Source of the DNA: an uncultured Oligoflexales bacterium
Lineage (GTDB): Bacteria; Bdellovibrionota_B; Oligoflexia; Oligoflexales; JAPPIL01
Assembly (NCBI GenBank): GCA_958296095.1
Contig: OY282434.1
Span: 1,270,001 to 1,334,000, forward strand
Reading direction: 5' to 3'
DNA: 64,000 bases
The position numbers and the translations under genes were made by a program. Shown one piece after another: positions 56,505 to 64,000 of the stretch (the stretch's first letter is position 1; the number at the start of each line of letters is the position of its first letter). The notes under the pieces are model-generated. The model had not been told where the DNA came from, searched no databases, and saw only the letters and a program-made list of their open reading frames with translations.

Positions 56505-57100
56505 TGCAAGCGAGCGTTACAAAAAAGCCGTGCCGTTCATAAAGCTCTCGGTAGGCAAGCCTCAACGCAACAGCCGAAAGGCCTGAGGGCAAGCCTGAAC
56601 GCGATAGCAAAAGGTCTGATGACAAAGAGCGAGCGGAGCTAGAAAGCGGCAAAAAAGCCTCGTAGACGAGCGATACAAAAAAGCCTCGTAGACGAGCGAT
56701 ACAAAAAAGCCTCGTAGACGAGCGATACAAAGAGTCGTGCGTAGCTCCGTTATCTTGGCACGGCGCAGTGGAGCTAGAAAGCGGCAAAAAAACCGCGCAG
56801 CGAGAAACCCGACCTCAACAGGTATAGGCACATGCCTTGTGCAAAAAAAAATAAACTAACGGCAATACGGCAATATTTGTGGTCGGGTTTTCGCACGGTC
56901 TCACCGTGCCGTTCATAAAGCCCTCGGTAGGCAAGAGGTGTGGGCAACCGCCGAGAGACTTGGGCGTAAGCAGAGAGGGCGCGCAGAGTGGCCTGAGAAC
57001 ATGCAGCGAGCTAGGAAGCGAGCGATACAAAGAGCCGCGTAGCGCATCGCGCAGCGATGAGCTAGCAAGCGAGCGATACAAAAAGCCGTAGCGCAGCGCA
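56505..57100 (+). repeat. interspersed repeat block abutting the J-domain gene
   Basis: Plus-oriented modules; a 27-bp unit with AAAAAAGCCTCGTAGACGAG is repeated three times at 56649-56731. Module C at the right end touches the 3' end of the minus-strand J-domain gene. The stretch 56277-56504 holds no gene; AAACCGC at about 56297 and GCGGTTT at 56333 could form a stem after nadK. Confidence 0.85.
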
Positions 57101-57107
57101 GGAAATT

Positions 57108-58574
57108 TTAGCTTTTAGGTTCTAACTGTTTTCTCAGTGTTCCCCAAGCTTTTAGGATTTCATCTGTCCTACTATTGGCAGCTTTTATGTCGTCAGGGTT
57201 CTTGTCGGGGTGGTGTTTAACTGCCAACGTTCTAAAAGCCTTCTTAATCTCTTCAAACGAAGCATCTTCACCTAGTCCCAGAACCTTGTAGGCTTGCTCA
57301 TTGCTCATGCCTGTACCCACGGTGGGCCGACTGTATCCGTGAGAAGACCTAGAAAATTTACGCTCATAAGCCCCTGCACCAAAATACCGATCGTAATGCT
57401 CTCTAAATACTCCCGCTGCCCTGAGCTGTTCCTCAAGATCACTAAACATACCTTGAGGTTTGCCATGCATCGCTTGCTCTAGCACTTTTTGGGCAATCTC
57501 TTTATCGATATCGATGCCTGTAGCCTGGGCTGTCTCAAACAAGGAAGCGATCCGAAATATTCTCACAGCCTCTGCCGCATGCTGCAGTTCATCTTCCAGC
57601 GCGGCGCTCATCTCCGACCTCTCTATGCGCACGCCGCGCTCACGGGCAGCTTCAATAAATTTTTCAACTCTGCCACGATGCTGATGCCACCGATTCTTGA
57701 ACAGCGAGCGACAAATTTTCGTGTGATCAGCATCATACTCAGTAGCAAGCTTTACTACTACGCGGGCGGCATCCATGAAGTCTTCATTATCGCTCCATCT
57801 CGTTAAGACGGAGGCAAGATGCTCACCAGGTTCGATCGATTCCTGATGGGCAAATTTGATCCCAGTGGTAAGGTAGTGCTCGAATGCTGTCCCAGTAGTG
57901 ACGGCAGGCTTGTCTACTAGAGCAACAAAGTTCTTATAGTTCATACCATGCTTAATAGCATAGTTAACGAGCGCTTCTGCCATCTCGATGTTGTTGTTAC
58001 GCCACGAAGTTCTTAGCTGATCGACAATATTTCTACTGAAATTAAAATAACCTACAATATTAACTTTAAGCAGGCTATCTACTACTTTAATCTGATTGTT
58101 CTCCACCGCGTCGCGGAGCATCGCACGGAGGTCGTAGGAGTGAATATTAAAACCTTTTTCAATGCTTATTTCGACCACACGATTTATGATGTCTGATCTT
58201 CCTTTACTGGCTGCCACTGTCATGATGTCAGTGAAAAAGAAGTGTCCCGCTTCGTATGACTCTCTCACCAGCCCGTCTGCAAACCATTGCGTGATGTCAT
58301 CCGCTTGCCCCTCGTCAAAAAAGTGCTTCAGTCCTGCCGCGTCCACAGCACTATAATATGAGTTTGCCCCTTTCCACAGAAACTTGGACAACCTATATCC
58401 ACCAACAGCAGCCAACACTGCCGCACCGATAGCCACCGCGACCTTCCAGTCTCTCAGCCTATCTACTTGCGGATCTTCTTCTTTATCGTCGCCACGGAGT
58501 GCAAGAGAAAAACACAACGATAACGCAAGGATAATCACACTAACTCTATTCACGAAGGTGACCTCTAACTTCAT
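57108..58574 (-). CDS. membrane-anchored helical-repeat protein with C-terminal J domain
   Basis: A 488-residue protein. Residues 10-26 ([17 protein letters not shown]) look like a signal or first helix, and residues 44-65 ([20 protein letters not shown]) a second. The central 300 residues are helical and repeat-like (for example [47 protein letters not shown]), resembling diverged ankyrin-type repeats. The last 60 residues are a clear J domain, [20 protein letters not shown] then [11 protein letters not shown] with the HPD motif that stimulates Hsp70. If the signal is real the J domain would act outside the cytoplasm, possibly on host Hsp70; this is inference. Repeat DNA follows its stop. 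Confidence 0.72.
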   Translation of the reverse strand: MKLEVTFVNRVSVIILALSLCFSLALRGDDKEEDPQVDRLRDWKVAVAIGAAVLAAVGGYRLSKFLWKGANSYYSAVDAAGLKHFFDEGQADDITQWFADGLVRESYEAGHFFFTDIMTVAASKGRSDIINRVVEISIEKGFNIHSYDLRAMLRDAVENNQIKVVDSLLKVNIVGYFNFSRNIVDQLRTSWRNNNIEMAEALVNYAIKHGMNYKNFVALVDKPAVTTGTAFEHYLTTGIKFAHQESIEPGEHLASVLTRWSDNEDFMDAARVVVKLATEYDADHTKICRSLFKNRWHQHRGRVEKFIEAARERGVRIERSEMSAALEDELQHAAEAVRIFRIASLFETAQATGIDIDKEIAQKVLEQAMHGKPQGMFSDLEEQLRAAGVFREHYDRYFGAGAYERKFSRSSHGYSRPTVGTGMSNEQAYKVLGLGEDASFEEIKKAFRTLAVKHHPDKNPDDIKAANSRTDEILKAWGTLRKQLEPKS

Positions 58575-58773
58575 TAATAAAATATCTTACTGACATATTA
58601 CTATAAAATCAAATTAAATGCAACTATTACTATGCAACTATCCGTAGTTACGACAAAAATTTAACCTAGTTGAGTAATATCAGCAGGCTAGCAAGCGGCA
58701 AGTAGCACAGGCCTCCGTTATCTTGGCACGGCGCAGCGGAGCTATCCCTTCGTCGCGGTGACAGGATCTTCTA
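58575..58773. other. intergenic region left of the CRISPR array, presumed leader
   Basis: AT-rich from 58575 to about 58690, then a 34-bp fragment of repeat module A at about 58712-58745 (CCTCCGTTATCTTGGCACGG and GCAGCGGAGCTA). If the array is transcribed on the plus strand, as repeat polarity suggests, this is the leader side. A TAATAT at 58675 could be a -10, without a convincing -35. Confidence 0.4.
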
Positions 58774-60895
58774 GTTTCAGTTGCTAGGTGATGGGTTATA
58801 CTAGTGAGTGGCAATAAGGAGAAGCAAGCCGAAAAGATGTTTAGGGTTTCAGTTGCTAGGTGATGGGTTATACTAGTGAGTGCAAAATGAGAACAAAAAG
58901 AAAATTACCAGGTATCAGTTTCAGTTGCTAGGTGATGGGTTATACTAGTGAGTGCCCCTTCGGGGTGTTATGGACGGCCAGGGTATTTAGTTTCAGTTGC
59001 TAGGTGATGGGTTATACTAGTGAGTGCGTCTTGCGTGTTAAGTAAGACTGCGCCATCCTGGGTTTCAGTTGCTAGGTGATGGGTTATACTAGTGAGTGAA
59101 AGCAGCGCCTGAGAGCGTGACAGCGGCCTTTCTGGTTTCAGTTGCTAGGTGATGGGTTATACTAGTGAGTGAATACAGTCGGGGGGAATTGTTGGACGCA
59201 CTTGAGGTTTCAGTTGCTAGGTGATGGGTTATACTAGTGAGTGATAATGGGGTTAATGATGCAAAACTTGGCTGACAGTTTCAGTTGCTAGGTGATGGGT
59301 TATACTAGTGAGTGCCCAATCACGATTACATCCTGCGATTTTATCCGTGTTTCAGTTGCTAGGTGATGGGTTATACTAGTGAGTGAGACACCACAACCCC
59401 AGACATGGACACCGTTGGTGTTTCAGTTGCTAGGTGATGGGTTATACTAGTGAGTGGTAGCCAGGGGGTGCAGAGGGCTGGCAGAGAGTGGTTTCAGTTG
59501 CTAGGTGATGGGTTATACTAGTGAGTGCAAATAAGATGCACTCAAGGGATTCATAAGATGCATGTTTCAGTTGCTAGGTGATGGGTTATACTAGTGAGTG
59601 CAAATAAGATGCACTCAAGGGATTCATAAGATGCATGTTTCAGTTGCTAGGTGATGGGTTATACTAGTGAGTGAATTGCTGGTTTGTTCTGGATAAAAGC
59701 GTCACTTGTGTTTCAGTTGCTAGGTGATGGGTTATACTAGTGAGTGCCCCATCCCGACCACAATAGTGCAGCGCCCAGTCGGTTTCAGTTGCTAGGTGAT
59801 GGGTTATACTAGTGAGTGCCAGCGATGTAGGTTGTACGTGCCAGCCAGTTGTTGGTTTCAGTTGCTAGGTGATGGGTTATACTAGTGAGTGGACATAAAA
59901 GAGATTCAAGAACAGCTCATTGCTTGTTTCAGTTGCTAGGTGATGGGTTATACTAGTGAGTGATCGCCGTAAGGGCACATTAAAAGCGTCCTATCCATGT
60001 TTCAGTTGCTAGGTGATGGGTTATACTAGTGAGTGCCTAACCCACATTCAACCTGGGCGGAGTTTATTCGTTTCAGTTGCTAGGTGATGGGTTATACTAG
60101 TGAGTGCCGCAGGCAGGTGTGTGAAACGCTCTCGATACGGTTTCAGTTGCTAGGTGATGGGTTATACTAGTGAGTGATAACAAAAACTTTGTGCCTGATG
60201 ATGGTAGTGAGTTTCAGTTGCTAGGTGATGGGTTATACTAGTGAGTGGTATCCGCCCAAGCGTCTGGGTCGATTGGGCTGATGTTTCAGTTGCTAGGTGA
60301 TGGGTTATACTAGTGAGTGAGTAGACTCATCTACTGCTGAAGGGAATTCACCAGTTTCAGTTGCTAGGTGATGGGTTATACTAGTGAGTGCTCAGGCATG
60401 CGAGGCTGGCGCTTGCTACCGCGCTGTGTTTCAGTTGCTAGGTGATGGGTTATACTAGTGAGTGAATGGGGACAAACCTTCGTTTCGCATTATAAAGGTG
60501 TTTCAGTTGCTAGGTGATGGGTTATACTAGTGAGTGGAATTGGCTAGCGCCAGCCATGGCCGCGACATGTGTTTCAGTTGCTAGGTGATGGGTTATACTA
60601 GTGAGTGGCATCGGCGGTGGTGGTGGCTTGGTGCAGCTCATAGGTTTCAGTTGCTAGGTGATGGGTTATACTAGTGAGTGCATCTGCGTTGCGCACAGCC
60701 GAATATCGGACACGGAGTTTCAGTTGCTAGGTGATGGGTTATACTAGTGAGTGTGTAGACTGTGGCATCGAGGTGTGTGTCATCTAGGTTTCAGTTGCTA
60801 GGTGATGGGTTATACTAGTGAGTGCTACGACGCGGAATGGGATTCACGTTTTGGTCGCGTTTCAGTTGCTAGGTGATGGGTTATACTAGTGAGTG
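58774..60895 (+). CRISPR. type II-B CRISPR array, 30 repeats, 29 spacers
   Basis: Thirty copies of a 37-bp repeat that begins GTTTCAGTTGCTAGGTG and ends TATACTAGTGAGTG; all appear identical, including the last. Spacers are 33-37 bp (mostly 34-36). Spacers 11 (59528-59563) and 12 (59601-59636) are identical. The first 12 bases, GTTTCAGTTGCT, equal those of the Francisella novicida type II-B repeat in crRNA sense, so I take the plus strand as the crRNA strand (spacer followed by repeat). The array belongs to the adjacent cas9-cas1-cas2-cas4 operon. No spacer was seen to match other parts of the window. Confidence 0.98.
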
Positions 60896-60997
60896 AGCAA
60901 CATTTTCGTTGTTTAAACAGGCAGTTGTCGGTGTTTGTAAAAATATTGTTTCGCAAACACCAATGCGGAGCAAAATACAAAGTTTTTTGCGAATTGC
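60896..60997 (+). other. trailer with strong hairpin
   Basis: Immediately after the last repeat. GGTGTTTG (60930-60937) and CAAACACC (60954-60961) form an 8-bp stem with a 16-base loop. It may end the array transcript or belong to another small RNA; no T-run follows. Confidence 0.5.
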
Positions 60998-61026
60998 TTT
61001 GTAGATGACGGATTTCATGATAAAAT
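60998..61026 (+). promoter_or_regulatory. predicted tracrRNA promoter
   Basis: TTTGTA (60998-61003), 17 bases, TAAAAT (61021-61026) preceded by TGA, an extended -10. Transcription would start near 61033, just at the anti-repeat. Confidence 0.5.
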
Positions 61027-61032
61027 TTTAGG

Positions 61033-61112
61033 TATAGTATAACCGTTCACTGATGCACTGTAATCATCTAAAAGTACTATGGACGGACCACTGTGTCAAC
61101 ACGTCCGTTTAA
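61033..61112 (+). ncRNA. tracrRNA of the type II-B system
   Basis: Positions 61035-61050 (TAGTATAACC, two bases, TCAC) are complementary to the repeat portion GTGA-TGGGTTATACTA, allowing a bulge, so this is the anti-repeat. The following part, TGCACTGTAATCATCTAAAA then GGACGGACCACTGTG and ACACGTCC, closely resembles the conserved body of the F. novicida tracrRNA as I remember it (CTGTAATCATTTAAAAG, ACGGACCTCTG, GACACGTCTG). The end is a hairpin, ACGGAC (61083-61088) with GTCCGT (61103-61108), followed by TT. Its role is to pair with crRNA and load Cas9, and to guide RNase III processing. Confidence 0.85.
61083..61111 (+). terminator. 3' hairpin/terminator of tracrRNA
   Basis: Six-base stem ACGGAC/GTCCGT, loop of 14 bases with an inner GTGT/ACAC pairing, then TTTAAAA. 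Confidence 0.55.
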
Positions 61113-61120
61113 AATGAGAG

Positions 61121-61140
61121 GGGGGGATTAATAACCCCCC
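61121..61140 (-). terminator. hairpin between tracrRNA and cas4, cas-operon terminator
   Basis: GGGGGG-ATTAATAA-CCCCCC, 28 bp after the cas4 stop. Read on the minus strand it is followed by CTCTCATTTT, so it could end the cas mRNA and insulate the convergent tracrRNA. Confidence 0.55.
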
Positions 61141-61167
61141 GCGATGCTCGTGCTAGGTTGCTGCAGC

Positions 61168-61743
61168 CTACAAACGGTCATTGCAGAAGTTGATGTATTC
61201 ACAGATGTGACACTGGGTGTAACTTGCACCCGAATCTGGTTTAATGCCGAGGATGAGCATCTTGTGTATATCGGACACTGCTCCTAAAACCTCTTCGCGG
61301 CGTTTAGCATCGATGGGGGTTGAGTGGAGTATTTTCCCTTGGCCAACGAGAAATCCTACCGGGCTAGGTTTTTTGAAATGTTCCTCTAATAACATTGCAT
61401 AGGCTACCAGTTGAAGAGTGCTCCCGCGGTTTTTATTGTTTGCTGATAATTTAAACTCAACAGCATATACCGCGTCCGTGGTCTCAATTGCCATATCAGA
61501 AATTCCATGCATTTGCAACTCAGCGCTTTTTAGGAACAAGTTGTGATATTTTTTCCCCGTCTGTAAATTGAACCTTGATAGGTTGCGTCTTTTCCATAAT
61601 TTCTCTTCTGTATAGTGAAAATGTTCCCCTTGCTTTACCCAAGGCGGGTATTCAACGTTGAGTTTCATCAGCTCTTGATAGTAAACCACCCGTGGACAGT
61701 AGCACCATTGCCGAATTAGATTAATAGGCAAACTAGATGACAT
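61168..61743 (-). CDS. cas4: CRISPR-associated exonuclease Cas4 (type II-B)
   Basis: RecB-family nuclease of 191 residues that trims prespacers for Cas1-Cas2. An N-terminal Cys lies in RQWCYCPRVVYY. The nuclease residues sit in HGISDMAIETTDAVYAVEFK (Asp, then E-x-K). Three C-terminal Cys in CHICEYINFC complete the Fe-S cluster. The start is ATG at 61743, which overlaps cas2 by 11 bases; the frame is open 33 codons further inside cas2 but that part is not Cas4-like. Presence of cas4 beside cas9 defines subtype II-B. Confidence 0.92.
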   Translation of the reverse strand: MSSSLPINLIRQWCYCPRVVYYQELMKLNVEYPPWVKQGEHFHYTEEKLWKRRNLSRFNLQTGKKYHNLFLKSAELQMHGISDMAIETTDAVYAVEFKLSANNKNRGSTLQLVAYAMLLEEHFKKPSPVGFLVGQGKILHSTPIDAKRREEVLGAVSDIHKMLILGIKPDSGASYTQCHICEYINFCNDRL

Positions 61744-62032
61744 CAACTTCCTCCCAGTCACTAAAATCGTTGCGTTTATGACCAATAAAATAATTAAAGT
61801 TGTTTTTGTTAAAATTAGTGTGCACAATAAATGACTTGTCATTTTCTTGTAGAGATAGAGACAAAAATCGTTTCACTGCGTTAAGTTCTGCTCCCGACAG
61901 AAAGCCCCAAAAAACAGATTGTTGCACATTTTTTAACCCATGCTTCTCTAACTCCTTAAATACTCGTGTGCGTATTTTTGTGTCCTGAATGTCATAGCTA
62001 ACGAGGTATTCGTGCCGCAATTGCTGAGCCAT
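61733..62032 (-). CDS. cas2: CRISPR-associated protein Cas2
   Basis: A 99-residue ferredoxin-fold protein that bridges Cas1 dimers in spacer acquisition. It has the N-terminal strand EYLVSYDIQDTKIRTRVFKE with the conserved Asp, then QQSVFWGFLSGAELNAVKRF. It starts three bases after the cas1 stop and overlaps cas4 by 11 bases. Confidence 0.93.
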   Translation of the reverse strand: MAQQLRHEYLVSYDIQDTKIRTRVFKELEKHGLKNVQQSVFWGFLSGAELNAVKRFLSLSLQENDKSFIVHTNFNKNNFNYFIGHKRNDFSDWEEVDVI

Positions 62033-62035
62033 CGA

Positions 62036-62992
62036 CTACCACTTAAAGAGATAGGATTTGTAATTTTTCTTCCCATGAAAATAGCCACATAGACGATATA
62101 TCTGTCGTTGAATTATTTGTTCAAGTGCCACTCTTCTTTTCCGGTAAAGATACTTCTTTTTACAGGTATTTTGAATTTCGCCAATCAAAATCTTTTTAAG
62201 TTGAGGGGTTAACTCGCGCTGTCCTTCACTTTGACTACGTAATTTTATCACAGCCCTGTCAACAACCCAAGCACGGTATTCTTCCATAATATCCAAGACC
62301 AATGCCATTCTGCCGGGCCTCTTGGCATGTAAAAATCCTAAATATGCTTCAAGACCTGCATTAACAACTGCACTCAATATGTAGCTACTTAAAATTGCGT
62401 AACCGAGATTGAGCATAGAATTATTTATTTCTTGACTGCCACGTCCTTCACGCCCACTAAAGGTTGAAGATAAGAGATCAGCACCGTTAAGTGCTCCAAA
62501 ATAAGTTTTTGCGCTCGCGCCCTCATATCCTAGTAATACCTCTTTGTCTTCCGCGTATTTGGCTTTGTCAATGTTCACCAGCAATTCTTTGCTGGCACTG
62601 GCCAATAGATCATGCCGATGATATTTATTTACATAATTCAACACTGCACGCTGGTTTTTAATCTTACAGACTACCACCTGCTTAGCAAGGTTGAGTACAT
62701 CACCATGACAGAATCTCATTTGAGCTAGCCTTGTTGCCACTACTCCGTGTTGAGATTCACCTAGAATTGCGGCTTGTGGCACACCACGAAAATCAAGAAA
62801 AAATAACTTGATCCCTCGTTTGCTAAATGCCCCAATTAAATCACCAGAAATACTTACTCCTTGCTTGACAACAGATACCGTATGCAAACGATTCAGTGGA
62901 TAACACTTGATATCATCACGATTTTTGACCATCAGCCGTTCATTGCTAAGCCCAAGAAATGTGCCGTAATCGCATATCGCTAGATGTTTCAT
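62036..62992 (-). CDS. cas1: CRISPR-associated endonuclease/integrase Cas1 (type II-B)
   Basis: A 318-residue Cas1. The metal-binding residues are seen in LLGYEGASAKTYFGAL (Glu), GFLHAKRPGRMALVLDIMEE (His and Asp/Glu). It inserts new spacers with Cas2. Complete and free of frameshifts, unlike the type I-F cas1 remnant at 16372. Its ATG overlaps the cas9 stop as ATGA (62989-62992). Confidence 0.94.
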   Translation of the reverse strand: MKHLAICDYGTFLGLSNERLMVKNRDDIKCYPLNRLHTVSVVKQGVSISGDLIGAFSKRGIKLFFLDFRGVPQAAILGESQHGVVATRLAQMRFCHGDVLNLAKQVVVCKIKNQRAVLNYVNKYHRHDLLASASKELLVNIDKAKYAEDKEVLLGYEGASAKTYFGALNGADLLSSTFSGREGRGSQEINNSMLNLGYAILSSYILSAVVNAGLEAYLGFLHAKRPGRMALVLDIMEEYRAWVVDRAVIKLRSQSEGQRELTPQLKKILIGEIQNTCKKKYLYRKRRVALEQIIQRQIYRLCGYFHGKKNYKSYLFKW

Positions 62993-64000
62993 GAATGATG
63001 CTTTCGTAAAGATTCTTGAAGAGCACTTGTTATTTCACGGTTGTAGCCAGATGCCTTATATTCCACGTCAGTTCCTGTGCTCCCCTCGATAAGGCTTTTG
63101 GCTTTGCTTTTTTCTTTTGCTTTGCATAACGGATGTTTAAGGATACCATCTGCCACGATTGCCTTACTTCTCTCCAAAACTAAACGAATACTAGGACGTG
63201 TGCAGTCATCGACACGATATTCAATGCCCTTTACTCCAGTAGGAAAATCCTGGCACTCAATAGGATACCATCGCTCGGAATTGATATGTTCACCGTTGTG
63301 ATAGGTATCTGTTGAAAGTTTGACCGTATTTTTTGTTTGTGCCCACCAAGCCAACCGCTCTGCCTTTTTGTATTCTGACGTTCGCACCGGCAAACATGGC
63401 TTGTTATCTACGCTCCTAGAATCGGAATCGTTAATGATTTGATCGGTGTGTTTTCCATTCCAATTTCGCCGGCGCAACAAGAGCTTGCCCTCACCCGTTT
63501 TTACGGGCAATGAATAGACATTGCGAGTTTTTTGGTGGGCATGTTTGTGATTTGGGGCAGCTTTAAAATATTCTTGCAAAAAACAGAGAAACTCCTTGTC
63601 ATCTTTGCCAGAATTTTGCCAGGCGGTGAGGCATCGTTGCCATTCTTTTTTTACAGGTAACTCGACACATTCGTTTTTTCCTACCTTAAATTTGGCATCT
63701 TTTTGTAAAATATCAACTAAATCCTTTGGTCTGGCTATCGGTTTATTCTCGGTGCGGTAGCCGATTGTTGACCAACAAAAGCCAAAAAATTCTTTGTCGC
63801 TAAATGCTCCTGTGTCATCGCGCCCGCGCAACCAAAAATCATGCAGTTTTTGCTTATCGACACACAAGTAGTAGTAGCCATGTCGATGAAGTTGTTCCTT
63901 GAATTTTGGCAATATTGCTAGTTTGTCATACAAGGCTGCAATTTCAATCCCACTAGGGAGATGTGCGCACAGCGGTAAGAGCTTTTGTAAATTTTGGTTG
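62989..64000 (-). CDS. cas9: Cas9 (type II-B), C-terminal part only
   Basis: The frame runs open from the right edge of the window to the stop at 62989, about 337 codons, so the gene starts outside. A TTG near 63933 is internal and not the real start. The fragment has no nuclease motif; it begins just after where RuvC-III would end. It contains RNVYSLPVKTGEGKLLLRRR and KGIEYRVDDCTRPSIRLVLE, basic segments fitting the C-terminal WED and PAM-interacting region of large (Csx12-type) Cas9. Assignment rests mainly on context: order cas9-cas1-cas2-cas4, a II-B repeat and a Francisella-like tracrRNA. Whether the RuvC and HNH sites are intact cannot be seen. Confidence 0.8.
   Translation of the reverse strand, partial: NQNLQKLLPLCAHLPSGIEIAALYDKLAILPKFKEQLHRHGYYYLCVDKQKLHDFWLRGRDDTGAFSDKEFFGFCWSTIGYRTENKPIARPKDLVDILQKDAKFKVGKNECVELPVKKEWQRCLTAWQNSGKDDKEFLCFLQEYFKAAPNHKHAHQKTRNVYSLPVKTGEGKLLLRRRNWNGKHTDQIINDSDSRSVDNKPCLPVRTSEYKKAERLAWWAQTKNTVKLSTDTYHNGEHINSERWYPIECQDFPTGVKGIEYRVDDCTRPSIRLVLERSKAIVADGILKHPLCKAKEKSKAKSLIEGSTGTDVEYKASGYNREITSALQESLRKHHS

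Noticed and set aside
61168-62992. Assignment of the cas1-cas2-cas4 genes to a type V-A or type I system
   Set aside because: Repeat start GTTTCAGTTGCT, a tracrRNA with Francisella-like core and the gene order after a large basic C-terminal fragment fit II-B. Cas12a systems lack such a tracrRNA and have a different repeat end.
63931-63933. TTG as start of a separate 314-residue protein
   Set aside because: The frame continues open upstream to the window edge without any stop, so it is the C-terminal part of a larger protein.
1-64000. tRNA or rRNA genes
   Set aside because: None seen on scanning intergenic regions for GTTCGA-type T-loops, acceptor ends or conserved rRNA strings; a covariance search was not possible.

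Overview
The window looks like a gammaproteobacterial chromosome. Support: a Pseudomonas-type DapD, long PstC/PstA permeases of the Pseudomonas form, YqgE, the infC-tyrS neighbourhood and a Francisella/Legionella-like type II-B CRISPR-Cas locus. Several exported proteins of eukaryote-facing type (a lipoprotein metzincin with ankyrin repeats, a membrane J-domain protein, Cys-rich lipoproteins) and many decaying genes fit a host-associated organism, but this is inference. I found no rRNA or tRNA genes.

Layout. 1-13.8 kb: a DUF4301 gene running off the left edge, an exported trypsin-like protease, the pair pdxA + UvrA paralogue, cca, a small exported protein, pdxH and valS. 14.8-18.4 kb: accessory genes between repeat blocks, including a 76-codon remnant of a type I-F cas1 and the metzincin-ankyrin lipoprotein. 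18.5-27.3 kb: a peptide ABC transporter (dppBCDF type, no binding protein here), dut, and pstCAB with a near-consensus promoter. 28.9-35.9 kb, all minus strand: infC-tyrS-dapD-DUF692 as one overlapping operon, an APC permease and a PIN-PhoH ATPase. 36.6-48.1 kb: two broken Rpn-family nuclease genes, a Cys/Asp-rich lipoprotein, a haem/B12-type binding protein, ftsZ, two small exported proteins, and an AAA ATPase with a frameshifted partner. 48.4-58.6 kb: yqgE, a class III aminotransferase, a DEAD-box helicase remnant, grxD + truncated haemoglobin, a FlgM-like protein, ppiD + nadK and the J-domain protein. 58.8-64 kb: CRISPR array, tracrRNA, cas4, cas2, cas1 and the C-terminus of cas9.

The most striking feature is a modular repeat family occupying very roughly 8-10 kb in about a dozen blocks, in both orientations. 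Its modules recur in shuffled order, form 249-480 bp tandem duplications, flank single accessory genes as long direct repeats, abut or supply gene ends (including the stop codon of cca), replace internal pieces of both Rpn genes, and are fused in frame into a helicase remnant as a 12-residue peptide repeat. I cannot assign it to a named element class.

The CRISPR locus is type II-B: operon cas9-cas1-cas2-cas4 on the minus strand, an array of 30 identical 37-bp repeats, and between them a plus-strand tracrRNA whose conserved core closely resembles, from memory, that of Francisella novicida. The type I-F cas1 remnant shows that a second CRISPR system was once present.
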